Made by a program: the position numbers and the translations under genes. A model generated the notes under the pieces. That model worked only from the letters and a program-made list of their open reading frames with translations, was not told where the DNA came from and searched no databases. Shown here piece by piece: positions 1 to 21,103 of a DNA stretch of 64,000 nucleotides. The stretch covers positions 5,952,001 through 6,016,000 of the forward strand of contig CM082585.2 of assembly GCA_040954595.2 (NCBI GenBank). Reading direction: 5' to 3'. Within the stretch, counting starts at the first letter, position 1; the number at the start of each line of letters is the position of its first letter. This DNA is from Balanoglossus misakiensis (Eukaryota > Hemichordata).

Positions 1-355
1 GATGAGTTTCTGGCCTGAATGAATTGTTCTTAAATTCAAAGGTTACTTATTAAACATAGCAGCAGAATGCAGTTTGAGCATTTCTGACTCATTTCAAATG
101 TTTTTTTAAGATCACAATTTTAAAATCACTGTTGTAACTGAAAAATAATCTATGTACCATTCTGTGTAAAACCATGTTGTTAATGTACTGGTGTACACTT
201 CATTTCTTTCTTTCTTTCCTTAAATAATTATTTTCGTCACATTACAATAAATTACCGGAAGCAAGAAAATGCCTGCCATGCAAGGAATTGAAGCAGATGA
301 GAACAAAATGGTGGATTTTTACAGAACTGGTTGCCTAGGTAATTGTAACACTTAC
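1..355 (-). other. RYK intron after coding exon 12
   Basis: This stretch begins with the donor GTAAG on the minus strand just below 356. I see no further RYK exon (no W-x-F-G-V or W-E-L motif of the kinase C-lobe) in it, so the next exon is outside the window. Confidence 0.7.
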
Positions 356-515
356 CACATCGCTAGCATGGTAGTATTTCTTTTCAATGAGACTTTCAAT
401 GGCTAACCACTTGACTGGTCTGTTTTCATTGTCGCCCAGGCATGTGTAGTCTTGAGGAAACAAATCGCGGGCTAACGCATTGTCTGTTATCCTCACGTTG
501 TAATCTTCATCAATT

Positions 516-560
<45 letters not shown>

Positions 561-3500
561 TCACAAAATTAGCATGGATTCACATACACTGCATAGAAAG
601 GTATGGAAAGGGTCTATCACCCATCTTTCCTGAACACTTTTGAGCAAATAAATTGTTGTAAAATTAGTTACTTCTGCTGCACGTTCAAAGAATGACACGC
701 AACTTTTCTTAACCCTTTTACCCCCAGTTCCCTCTTTATAGATCCAACCTCACCATAGAAAACAATGGGTTTGGACCGAACCATTGTGGTGAAAGGGTTA
801 AGTTGCAGATACTTACACACAATTCCTGGTCGCCAAATCTCTGTGAATGATTTTCAGTTTCCCCAGGTACTGCATTCCTTTGGTGATCTGGATCGCTATG
901 GAAACCAAGTCTCTGGTTGACAAACCCTGCAATGATAATGAAATACATCAGTACAGCACAGGGCTTTGACATGGGACCTGGCAGGTACTTGTTTCACTGA
1001 CTATTAATAAAAAAAGTTTTTTTTCAGAAAAAAAATGATGCAATAGTAATTCTTACCTGATGGGCATCTGATGTTCTTCCATTTTTCAAATAATGTTTTA
1101 AATTTCCGTTGTTCATGTACGGAAATATCATTAGCGGCTGTTTGTCATCTTCAAAACACACATGCATGATGGGTAATATGTTCTGGTGCACTACGTCATG
1201 CAACATGGAGCTTTCTTTGATGAGTAACGACCTTTGGTCTTCCGAAGCTTGGTCTGAAATGGAAAAAAATATCAAATAGTTCACGTACATCAGTATGAAT
1301 CACATTGTTACTAGCAGAGTCATCAATGGAGAATATTTCAGAAAATGTTAACGGCCAATGGCAGACGGAGTCAGTGATCACATGAGTCCTTTGGACCAAT
1401 GAACTCTACATGTACCTATAACTTGATTTTCCACACACCTGTGACAGTTTTAATGAAGACTTCTTTTTCTTCTTCGTGTTGGGAATCACTGTCGCTGGTC
1501 GATGTCACGACATAGCCGTGATGCACTCTACCAAATGTCCCTACAAAGTGAAATGACAGACATGTCAGTATCTGTGATAATATCCCTTCTATCACAGAAG
1601 TATCCTTGTTTTAACAATCACGACAATTATTGATTATTGCAAAATGGGGTCAAAAACTATGCTTCTCTCATTGCTGAAATGTTAGAAGCACTTGCATCAT
1701 ATAACCAAAGCTGATACCCAGGGCTAGAGTGGTACTGGTACATGTACTTGATTTGGCGCTTTCATCTTACTCTGCAGAAATACAAACACCAAGCCATGAA
1801 AATTGTACACACCTTCATGTAATAAATCTCCCAGTGTTATCTGGCTCCTTGTGACTTCAATTTCCTTTAATTTGGTTTTGTAATCCGATGTCTTGATGCC
1901 ATTCAGTGGGTAATACCTACTCATACTGTTGTATACTGTGAAATAAAATATTATAATATTAGTGAGTCAGCAAGTGAGTGAATGAGTGATTGAGTGACTG
2001 ACTGGCTGAGAGAGCAAGCCAAGCATATAGTTGAGCAGGCCACAAAGAAAAATACACAGTTGAAAATGTTCCTGACTGGCATTTGTTGCATGCAAAGACC
2101 ACTCTACTTTCTATTAATCAAAATTCAAACACCACTTTCAAAATACTGCATCCAGCATATAGGTGTAACATGTACATGTACACACTTTGACATGGACTAA
2201 GGTACATGTAGGTACTGTAATTTTCATTGGTTAATCAAAGTATAGTTATTATTTACAATTTGACAGAAAAGATTTCATGGCCAATCAGTCATCTAAAATA
2301 ACCAGAAACTTCCTCCTTGTATAGAATTAATGGAGACAACCACTACATAAATGGTGCACAACCTACCTTGTCCATTGAGGTTATTTGGTCTCATACTGTT
2401 GTGTTCCACTTTATCATAGACCGGCACAGGAGTGTGGTGAGTTGGCTGAAGGTGAGCTGACCCACTGATTTGGCTGAAATAGACAATCCCCAAATAACAA
2501 TGTTACATCCAGCAGGACACAGTGGATACGTATATGGGGGTTACAACAGCATACGTCTGTTCCCCCGAGGGACTGTGAGTTGCCCCAAATGGTCTGTTTC
2601 CCAAGACTGATATGTATTTCATAACACACCCCATCCAAAATTAGCACAAATCAGCAATTTTCTCCATTGTTATCAGGTGTTACATGTTGTAGGTGACCCA
2701 GAAAGGTTTCTCGTGTTGAAACATTTCAGTTTGGACAGATTTCATTGTGTAGTGTAATCACTGATTTCATTGTGTACAGTATCATTGATATTGTATCGGG
2801 TACAGACCTAAATAGATATTTATTTGATTTAAAATGATGCTGTGTGGGTTGAAAGACATGATTGTCATCTCGTACCTGACTCTATCCGATGACTTCATGG
2901 ACTGGACATAGATAAACGCCACAATCATGGCGATCAGGAAAATGGTGCCACAGACAACACCAACAGCAATGTAAAACACACTTGTTGACGTCACTGACGA
3001 CATCTTTCCCGACACTGAAAAGAAACAAAACACGACATGAATACATGTTCATCTAGGACACTAAGAATCAAACTTACCAATTCTGATGTTCAGAGTTTTC
3101 AACTATAATTTTGTAGTTTAACTTAGTCTATTTATATTGTTCAGATATACTGTCACCTACAGCGAAATTAGCCACCATGAAAATTTGAGATCTCACTAAT
3201 CACAGATTTTCACTTGGGTGGCCACTCACAAAAAAGCGTCACCAACTGGTCATTAGAAGACATGCCCTTATAATCATTTACAGGGCTATGTAAATTCGAG
3301 GTGACTGTATTTCTTTAATGTGATAATTGTACATTCTCACTTTATCATTGTCACCCCTTAAAAGTGGCTTATGTCATTAACTGCCCATATTTTAAATCAT
3401 AATGATCATTATAACGAGTTGGATATCAGTTGAATTGCAAACTTTTTTCAGCATAAAAGAACTAGTATACAATTGATCATAAAATAATGGGATTTATATA

Positions 3501-6500
3501 ACAGTTACTATTACATCGCTCAGTGGCAGTATTGTCTGTGACATGTACAACATTCACAAAAACTTCAAAAGAAATTTTGTTCATAGTTATCTCTGGATAA
3601 TGGCTTCATGTGTACAGACTTGTATTGAACTGTCTTCTTACCTGATACAGACGAATTATCTGATGCTGAAATTCCATCTTTGGGAGTTGTGCCCGACTCC
3701 AACACATCCTCATACCCATCTATAGGTAGATTAAAGAAAGATATCTGAGTTTTAAAATCACATACAAAGAAGTACTGTTGTGTTATAATGTGATCAGTTT
3801 GTGCTGTGCTGTCTTCAAGTTGTGTTGTGCTGTTCTGTGTTGGATTGTGTTGTGATGTGCTGTTTGTACTTTGCATTGTTGTTATTTGTCTTGTTTTGTT
3901 GTCTTGCTTTGATGTGCTGTGTTGTTATAATACAGAAACAATGACTTGCCATCATTTTCTTGTATTAAACAAGATTCATTGAGAAACAACCAGTAACAGT
4001 CTGGTATCTCTGTGACATTTCCTTAAGTGTATACTAGTATAAAACCTCCAACAACAGTTGTGAGAAATCCCAATACATAAGCCTGTAGCTTGCCAACTAA
4101 TGGTGGTGCCTGGCGCTTAGAAAATTTACTAACCCTGAAAACAGAATTTCCTTCTCTTGAAGTTCAAGGTTGTGATATTTGCAGCAGAATACGAATGCAG
4201 AGATATTTTCAGCTGTATCGTCAACGCAACCAGCCCCTGGCGAGTTCCAGTACAGACCAAAGACACCTGAAAAACTGGAACATCGATATAATTTCTGTTA
4301 ATTAACAATTCATTGATATCATTGTTAAACTATAAAATTTTAAAACAATTCCCTATCTAAATACATGTAATGTGAAATTCATGTGATATTGCACAAAACC
4401 TATAGAGAAATAGACAAGCTGAATACGGGGAAAATTGACACATGCCTCTTGAGAACACAAGAAAAACAAAGTTTATACAGAGAAGACCCTTCTCAAATGA
4501 CACATGCAGAGCCTGGCATGCATACAGTGACACTTTCTCTTCCATTACAACTTATCCAGAGTAATCTCTCTTGGCATACACACATCAATATACAATGTAC
4601 TTGTACGAAAAAAATGCGAAAACCGTTTCTAAACAATGCTATCACTTCCAACAGGAATATTAAAGTACACTGTATTCAACATCATCGTTCCCTTTTAGCA
4701 TCAAACAGTTTATGTTCTTGGTTTTTTTTTCTCAAGGTGCAGATGCAAAAATGCGCCATGAAAGCGGGCTGAAAGGAACGAAACATTTCACACCAGGTGC
4801 AAGTTGTTAAAAGTATTTGCACATGAAAAGTCCAAGTACACCGTCTCCCAGCCAACCTTGGAGAGACTAGAGTCAAGTAGAAGGGGTAATAAAAGCAACA
4901 GGGCCATTAAAAAAAGAATCAAATGGCTATAAATTGGCTGAATATGCATATGCATGAACAGACAAAAACATACATGCACAGACAGACCCTGGCTCTTCAC
5001 ACTGTCTTCTCATTACCAAGTAGATAATTGGAAGATTTGCATAACAATAGAACTGATTGGCATGCAAATGAGCCTTTATTGCATTCATAAAATTAAAGAT
5101 CCCAGACCTGTGAACCCTTGAAGACTAAAGAAGAACAGTGAATAACAATTGCTATTTTATTAGACCTTACGTGTACATGGCAGGACTTAAACATTTGATG
5201 GACTAACCTGATTCAGTTTTGGGAACTTCACCGTCAAGGGGAATATTGACGTTGGGTTCTCGTAGAATCGACAGATCTTCAGATGTGAGTTGCATGGAGT
5301 AAAACATCTGCTATTCAAGAAAAGCAGAAGAAGAAAAAAACGGCTCAAAAATTTACACAGACAGCCACAGCAAAGTCAGGTTTTTCAATGTACGTGACAC
5401 GTTGATGAAATCAATTGCACGTGACGGTGTAGAGGGTAAATCTCGCCATAAAATCCAGAGAACACCACACACTAGTAATCTTAATTTGGTTTAACCCTTT
5501 CACCACCATGATTCAGTCTCAACTCACTGTTTTCCATGGTAAGGTTGGACCTCTACAGAGGGAACTGGGGGTGAAAGGGTTAAATCATCAAAACTAGAGT
5601 CATATTAAATTAAATTTGATGTGTGCAGGAAATTTGCATGGTTCATTGGTAGACACGTAAAAATCAATCAAGTCTCTTGTGTAAACAATAATTCAACTCT
5701 CCACACATCAAATTTAACGCCATCGTTTTGCATTATGGTTGATTGCCTAAAATCAATAAGATGCCTGGAAATTGTGTAATGGCAACATGGCCAGCTATTC
5801 TCCTTATAAATTAATCTTCCGCATTATTGATTACTCCAAATAAATTAATAAGGGAATAAATCACTCTAATTTAAAGTCACGCTTCGAATTAACTTCAACC
5901 GTAAGTGATCGCTGAAATGTGATCAAATTTACCACAGTGAGTCACGGTTCAATTTTAGCATAATTGCATAAACTCAATAAATATGTCAGTAGTACATGTT
6001 TGTAAGAGATGTACATATCAGTTGGTAGCTGGTAAAAATAATCACCCTATAAATCTCTCCATTTATTTGTAACATTTCCCCACTGACTGTAAATTGGCAT
6101 TGTATGCATATATCATATGTGTGCATTTCAGCCTGTTTGGAGATAAATTGCATAAATTATGAAAAATCCTTCAATGTACTAGTCAGTATGTACGGTAACG
6201 TTAGTCTCGGTTACCCAGAGCCCTCTGCTTCTTCCGTTAGGTACATCATTACATGTATGAACATAAAAAGTGTTCATTTGTTTGTTAGTTCATTTGATTG
6301 TTTTTGGGTTGTTTGTTTGTTAGATCATTCCTACACCTCCAAGCAAAATGGCTTCCACAAGAACACTGCACAAAATTACAAACTTATGATGACCACTAAC
6401 ACTAATGTTATCAATAACAACCAAAGACAGAGCTGAAAGATCACCAACTGAAAACGGATAAGAACTTGAATAGTAGACTGTGAGCTCACCTGTGATTCTG

Positions 6501-9500
6501 TTGTTGTAAACCAAGTGAAATTAAGGTGATCCACATGGAACGGAATGGGCAACTCAAAATGCAACGCATTCTCATTTATCATTCCCTCGCGCACGTAATA
6601 TAACTGGGCGCTTGGCAGACCTGTCGTAGAAAACACAAGAAACATTGATATTAATTTCTGAAATACAGATACATGCTCCTAAATACATCTTTGTATCCTA
6701 ATTCATGTCTTGTTCCTGTTTATTGATTTCAGCCCACGTTCAGACACGTTGTCTAGTGCAGAGGATTGTAAATCCCCTTGTGACCTAGAGATGTATGTTC
6801 TGGATTTCTCAAACCTCATTAGTATGATGATGCCAAGCATATTATTTTTTTTAATCTTTTCAGAAATCACAGTGATATCCAACAGACATGGCGACTGTCT
6901 AGTCTAGTGCCACACATCTAGGGGTAGACACAAACATGTAGACGTTCATGTACATTGTAACCAGCTCATTGACATGCAGACTACAAGATGTACTGTAAAA
7001 CACTTTATTTTCGCGAGCAATACATTTTCGTGAAATACGCGAGAGCCAAAATAGCGTGAAAATAAAAAGTCGCGTAATTTTTTTTTTAAGATAACGATGC
7101 AGTGAATGAAATAAGAGAAGGAGAAAATTAACAGTCGTGAAACAGTGGCCTCTCTCGATATCGCGAAAAATTTCAACTCGCGAAAATAAAGTGTTTTACA
7201 GTATTTTGCACAATCTGACAAGCCACACCCCTGTCTGTCACACACAGAAGGTACAAAAGTATCCTCACAGTGCATCACAGGATAACAACCTTTCGTGACG
7301 GATAAAATAATCTCAACCGTACAAATAATTCCAAATCTGCACCAGAAATGCAGAAAATGGGGCACAGTTCCCTTCAGGACATTCAGACGGAACACTACAG
7401 ACAGGAAAGACTATTTATACCGAATTTTAGATTTATTCGCTATTTGTACGAGCGACCTACACGCATGTACACAATGCTGATGGTGGTATTCCAAATTTGA
7501 TTTACGGGTGCTGACAGACTGATACATTAACATTTCACATCCACTAATACACACAACACTCCAGTCAAGTGTGGTCGAGATAACCACTGCACATTCGGTA
7601 TTAACCTTTGACCTTTGCCATACTTCAACAGGCAAATTTGGAGGCCTGTTGCTAAGCTTGCTTCAAGGACAAAGCAAGTGCAAATAACGAAAAAAGCACC
7701 GCGATCTTAAAATAGACAGGTAATTTGTCCATTATTGCGTACTTCAGACAGATATAACGCCTGATATCCACCGACATTAAATATATCATTCTGTGGGAGA
7801 GATATAATTATTGACTGTGACAGGTGTAGTGTAATATTATTTAAATTCCTATTGAGAGTGATACGCCGTGAAATGACACCGTGTCGAATGAAATATTCCC
7901 GTTTGGCCCCTGGTCGCCCCGGGCGAAAAAAGGAGGCCGACTAATTATTGTTATCATGTCAGCATGTACTGTCTGAGTGTGTCTAAAGTGTGTGTGTGCG
8001 CGATGTCAAGCTTGCCTACCACTGTACCAGACCCTTCTGTGTGTTGTTGAGTTGTTCGTGGAGTAGTTTCAGTGCATATACGACGGAGTGAAGTTCTGAG
8101 CGACATTCCCATGTTATCATGAGAACAGTTTTATGGTCAAAAGCATGGAATGACAATTTCTTATCAAATCAGTAAATCATTCAGATTTGACAGTCAACAC
8201 AGGTCATTTAAGTGACAACATCCCACCAAATCTCTACTTTTTTGTCCAATTCACGTCACCGTACGTCACATATACACATAACATAAACACTAATCTACAG
8301 CCTTGATTTAAAATTATACGCCACAGTACTGTTAATTCAAGGTGGGTGAATCAAGCTTCTACATATCTGTCAATTATTTATACATTTCAGCGAAAAGAAA
8401 AAATACCATCTTCCGTTGATACAAACATTCTATTCTCGTTTTTTTGGGTCATAATTTGCCACAATCAACATACTGAATTCAGCAACCACAACCACTTAAG
8501 GACACACAGCAAACAGCACGCATATCACCACTACAATTTGCCTTGTTTTTCCCTCTCCGAACAGCATGCATGAAAACTCAATTTCTCAAGGGTGCAGGTT
8601 GCCGTGGCAACCGTCCTCATAAATTATTACACGACGAGTTGAAATCAGTTCAGCTTGGGGTTATTGTCGTAATTCACTGCACTCGCGTCGCAGATGATAA
8701 AATATTCTGCTTTACATTGTAAGCATATGACAAACCCACATCAAATTTGTCTCTCAAAATCGCAATATATATTTACGGCTTTCAACGTTCATTTCACAGA
8801 ATTCTAAAACACTTAATTCCATTAGCATCCCAGACGCACTTGAATGGTCATGATATAATCCCATCGGTCAATAAAACAAAACAGCACTGATATCACATTC
8901 CTGATAATTTCTGACTGATGTGCGAAAGCCAGGCTTAGCAATTATTGATCTGTGTGTTTGGGTGAATAGATGTCAATATTTCTATGCAGTGCCTTCACAT
9001 TGATTTCAACATGTCTCGCTTTTAATTATTTCAAGAATTACACACCTTCAATTTTAATAAATTATTTTGTATGAAAAATTGCAAAATATATCCAAAATTA
9101 TCAGTTTAATTTTACAAAACAACGACTAACTCATGAATAATTTGGAAATGAAAATTTTCCATGAATTATGAGAATGCCATTTCATACAAATTTCCCTAAT
9201 GTATTTGAAAGACGAACATTCAGGTTAATATACCCTATACTTGTACATGTACTAGGACATGTACCCCACTTAGTATTATTAACAGTGGTTAAGAATACGG
9301 AGGAAAAATGTAATTTGCAGTCAGTACGGGTAATAACGCCTATTATCATCTGTTTTATTAGAGTCATTATCATAGTTGCGTATTCAGCTTGGCGTCAACC
9401 CCCCAACTGGCTTCTATTCTGGCTGGCACCAGCATAAATATTACATACTGTACTCTATGGCGATGTCTGCTCTCTGTAATTGACCCTACTTTCACGAACA

Positions 9501-12500
9501 AGAACCATCTTTTGGAAAATCGTCTTTCAGTGATACGGTCAAAAAACATCTTCAGGTCTGATATTCGATTCTATATTATTAAAATCATAACTGCAATACT
9601 ATCACTTGCTAGAAATCAGAATTAAAAATTCAAAGCACATTTGCAATACAAATCATGGACTTGCATACTGTACATTTGTACATACATGTTCTTGACCTGT
9701 GATGTTTTTCGACTATCACAGCTCAACCATAGGTCAAAGGTTATGAAAGGTGAGTATGTGGTCTGAAATGAGACGAGTGCCCTTTTGGAGGATGACACAC
9801 CCCCTAACATTTCTGGATGAGTTGTCACCCCCTCCCCTTCCCCCCATGCTGTTATGGATATGAGTCAGCCACAACTATGTGTGGGGGTCTGTAGTAATCA
9901 AGTGTTCGTAACCAAGGGCGATCGACCACCCAACTGCAGTCAAGGTCCTTCTACAAATTGTAGTCTTACTGTTTACTGTCATGAAGCCATCAACACCAAC
10001 CGCACATCATCTTACAATCTTTTCAGGAAACTAAGAAATTAATCATATCACGCCCTTTAAACCAAATTCACAGACAATTTGACAACACCTTTGCCAACCT
10101 TCCATAACTAAACCTCTGCAAGTTATGACCTATATTTAAGTATATGTAATTTGAACTTCAAACTGGGCGTATTAATTTCATGAAGTCTAAGATAGTTTCC
10201 CGGACAGAGTCTTTACCGTGGACATCGGATAGTTTTGACCTCAACCTAACAATGTTCAGTATGTGTGTTCCATTCGCATTATGACATGTATTAACTGTAC
10301 GACGACTACACGCTTCAATATAGTAAACACCGAACACTATTTGCAACAGATCAGCAAAACATCACGTTCAAATTTCCTTGTATATTAATACTGCATAAAG
10401 ATGTTCCAACGCACAAATACATAAAACCAAAACTTGCAACAGGAAATGTCTGGGCCATGTATGACTCACAGCCACTGCAGACCAACAATGCATTCTGAAA
10501 TACAGCACACAATCAGCCATACATTTCTATTCTATGATAATACCACAGGCACCTATTATGAATACGAAATGAGAAAGATGACTGAGACAGGCTGCCATCT
10601 TGGACTGGTCGGGTACGCTGATGAAAACCAAGAGCATTTATTTGCTAGTACCACGGATATTTCAAGTTTTATTTATTAGAGCTATCGATAAGATTAAATA
10701 TTTACTGACTGCCTCTTGAAAGATATTTCGGTTTATCGCAAATGTCATGTACGTATCGCCTGTTCAAGACAGCAGCCAGTTTTACAAAATTCAGACAAAC
10801 AGAACACTTATTTCTACTTCGCTGTCTGAAACCATCCAAGGATTGCATGTTAACCCTTTCACCACCATGGTTCAGTCCAAACCCATTATCTCCTATGGTA
10901 ATGTTGGACCTCTTAAGAGGAAACTGGGGGTGAAAGGGTTAAAGCAGAATTCTCTGCTGTCATTAATTCACAGCAGAATCCTAGAACAAAAAAGTCACGT
11001 AACCACAAAACCAGAGTTAACATAATTAGTTTCGAATATAAAAAGTTAACTAACTTACTAACACACTGATGGTTATTAACAGCTAAATGCCAATCTTCAT
11101 TTTACACTAATTTGCATCTAATGAATTTTCTAATTAAGACTCAGTCTTATTTTCTAATTAAGACTCAGTCTCATTTACTGTAACAATTCACTCTCTCAAT
11201 GTCAATGAGGGCTTTGAAGATAAACGTCTTCTCATTAACTGCTGTACGTACTTGGCCTTGTATTATACAGTCAGAAATAAATAAATATTTCTAAAATGGA
11301 ACCTTTTGACATTATTTTGCTAATTTTAGATTCATATAGGAAGATAGGCACTACAATATTTTACACGGTGTTACTGTAAGCATTTTGACTATGTGATGTC
11401 AATTCACTGACTTGCAATTAACCCTTTCACCCCCCCCCCCCCCCCCCCCCCCCCATTTCCCCTTCTGGGGGTCCAACTTAACCAAAGAAAACAGTGGATT
11501 TGGACTACAGTAACCAAAGTCTGTGGTGTTCATATCATGATCGCTTTCATCACTCTGTGATAACAGAAGAGACACACAGCGAAAATCACTCAATCGTATT
11601 ACAATTCAGCATATGTAAAAACTCAATTCAACTTCCAGAACTTTTTTAGTCAAAACGTGATTTAATCAATATTTCTCTGTGGTTCATTATGAATAATTAA
11701 TTTAATAAGTGTCTGTCTGCTATCATGTGAATGATTCATATGAATACAATTCACATACATGTAAGTGAATAGGGACTGCCAAGTTTTTAGTTTCACTCAG
11801 AAATAAATGCCTTACAAACAGGTGAATTTATATATTTACTTAATCGCTAACTACCACGATGCTAATCGAACTCTTTCCTAAAAATAAAAATGCATCTCTC
11901 ATTTTTATTTAAAAGTTCATTTTCATATTTTGTTTAACTCTCTGATTTGTAATATTTTTCATCAGTACCATGTAGGTGAAATATACAGATATTGTGTTTG
12001 TTTGCTGTTGTTGATTACAAACACTTAAACAATATCGATTACATCATATGACGTTTAAAACCCAAATTGCAAATCAGTGTGAATCTGGTAAAAACAGGCA
12101 TTTCCTGCTTAATGGTACGTACTCCCAGCACAGCATTTTATCACTGCCAGTGGTTTTGTTTAGTATATTCTAAAGCCGCACCATGATATCTTTACACGGC
12201 GAACACACAACCGGATTGAATACCGCTACACAAAAGCAGGAAAGCCCTTTGAAAGGGAACGTCATTAACTTCATTTTAAATCGACACTAAGAAATCATTT
12301 AAAAGCCAACAAAGACAATGTTAAATACCAGGGCGGATTTATAAGATGTCATGATATCATGAAGGTAAAATGTATGTCGGAGATTTCACGGCCAAAGCAA
12401 GAGTATATAACTGACAAATTCGAGCCTCACGCATCAACGCACACATTCTGTTTGGCGATCGCACAACGGCGAGCGATTTTCTCCCCAGGGGAGCCGACCA

Positions 12501-13068
12501 TTCACAAAGACCAAGAAACAATTTCCAAACAAGTGGCCAAAACAGTCGGACTGGCTGTTTTTCTGGCCACTTCGAAAGCCTAGCCTCTGGTGCCATCGGT
12601 GCCGGACAATGCCACCGTGCACGGTTGAAATTTGTAACCTGATCGCAGTCCTTGAAGATAAACCAACAACTCAAGTCAAAAAATGTCGCAGAGACGGCGA
12701 TGGCCGTCTTTGAAATTCTGTGTGTGTGTGTGTGTGTGTTCCGATGCATGAAAAGCGGGATCGGGGAGGATCGGGGGTGATTTCGACCGATCAGTTCCCA
12801 GGTGGGTCTTCTTAGTATCGTGGGGAATCAGAAAAGATCAGAAAACAGAAATCAACACGACAATAAAGTGTTCAGTCACAGAGACTTGCAGTGTGCACTG
12901 TACTGCATACCGAATACTGAAAGCAGGCGATCATGGCTGTCGTGAATAAGACTTACCCATCAGTTTCTCGACTTCTTCGTCGTTCATGTACAAATTAAAA
13001 TTCCCCCAAACACAGACCAATGTCTGTAAACACAACAACAATCTCAACGGTATCCGCCAGCAGGCCAT
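356..13068 (-). CDS. RYK: RYK receptor-like tyrosine pseudokinase, 5' part (12 exons, 501 aa, 3' end off window)
   Basis: Wnt co-receptor of the RYK/Derailed family in the plasma membrane. Coding exons in order: 13068-12957, 6620-6490, 5310-5208, 4274-4134, 3719-3642, 3014-2876, 2473-2367, 1935-1813, 1540-1439, 1253-1057, 926-817, 515-356. All phases close (1503 nt). The frame upstream of 13068 has no earlier ATG, so MACWRIP is taken as the start. Residues 1-22 are a signal peptide, about 23-160 the WIF domain, about 201-223 a transmembrane helix (VFYIAVGVVCG...), and from about 300 the kinase-like domain. Visible motifs are HEGTFGRV at 310-317 (His in place of the first loop Gly), K342 in VFIKTV, HRDLATRN at 439-446, and DNA at 459-461 where active kinases have DFG, the RYK hallmark. 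The last exon ends ASDV at a donor at 355; the remaining C-lobe must lie to the left. Exon 4 uses the acceptor at 4275 (TTCCAG), because the nearer CAG would break the frame. Confidence 0.95.
517..557. repeat. (GA)n microsatellite serving as RYK exon 12 polypyrimidine tract
   Basis: About 20 GA units on the plus strand read as an uninterrupted TC tract on the minus strand. The tract runs directly into the acceptor AG of RYK exon 12 (exon starts at 515). Confidence 0.95.
709..801. mobile_element. TTAA-flanked MITE (family B), copy 1
   Basis: Both ends are TTAA. Inverted ends are CCCTTTTACC and GGTGAAAGGG, with a ~90-bp body containing GGTTTGGACC. It lies in the RYK intron after exon 11, starting 15 nt beyond that exon's donor. 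TTAA target duplications are typical of piggyBac-type elements; no transposase is present. Confidence 0.85.
5491..5583. mobile_element. TTAA-flanked MITE (family B), copy 2
   Basis: TTAA at both ends with CCCTTTCACC and GGTGAAAGGG inverted ends. It lies in the RYK intron between exons 2 and 3 and is in opposite orientation to copy 1, judged by the internal GGACCTCT side. Confidence 0.85.
5611..5716. repeat. 106-bp stretch with 15-bp inverted ends
   Basis: TAAATTTGATGTGTG at 5611-5625 is exactly reverse-complemented at 5702-5716. It may be another small foldback element in the RYK intron; only one copy is seen here. Confidence 0.6.
6991..7203 (+). mobile_element. TA-flanked MITE (family A), copy 1
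   Basis: TA, then CTGTAAAACACTTTATTTTC near the left end, and its exact reverse complement at the right end before TA. The inverted ends match over at least 25 bp. The interior holds several half-palindromes of the type TCGCGA. There is no coding capacity. The TA target site suggests mobilisation by a Tc1/mariner-type transposase (inference). Confidence 0.9.
8598..8611. promoter_or_regulatory. Candidate RFX X-box in RYK intron 1
   Basis: GTTGCCGTGGCAAC is a full palindromic X-box of the form GTTGCC-N2-GGCAAC, the binding site class of RFX transcription factors, which drive ciliary genes. Function is not shown by sequence alone. Confidence 0.55.
10850..10942. mobile_element. TTAA-flanked MITE (family B), copy 3
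   Basis: TTAA ends with CCCTTTCACC and GGTGAAAGGG. This is one of the best preserved copies. It lies in RYK intron 1. Confidence 0.9.
11418..11510. mobile_element. TTAA-flanked MITE (family B), copy 4, with poly-C expansion
   Basis: The left end TTAACCCTTTCACC is intact. It then runs into a 25-base C homopolymer (11430-11454) where other copies have CACCCCCAGTTCCC. The right part (GGTCCAACTTAACC, GGATTTGGAC) is recognisable but the right terminus is degraded, so the end coordinate is approximate. Confidence 0.7.
12719..12740. repeat. (TG)n microsatellite
   Basis: A short run of about 10 TG units in RYK intron 1, a few hundred bases from exon 1. Confidence 0.85.

Positions 13069-21103
<8,035 letters not shown>

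Larger units (their letters stand above)
6621..12956 (-). other. RYK intron 1 (6.3 kb)
   Basis: The first intron of RYK lies between the signal-peptide exon and the WIF exon. It contains one family A MITE (6991-7203), two family B MITEs (10850-10942 and about 11418-11510), a 25-C run (11430-11454), a palindromic RFX X-box (8598-8611) and AT-rich DNA otherwise. No convincing exon is seen in it. Confidence 0.85.

Noticed and set aside
4134-4266. RYK exon 4 beginning at the nearer CAG (exon start 4266)
   Set aside because: With the phase from exon 3 it shifts out of the frame that encodes the WIF-to-membrane segment; the TTCCAG five-plus bases upstream keeps it.
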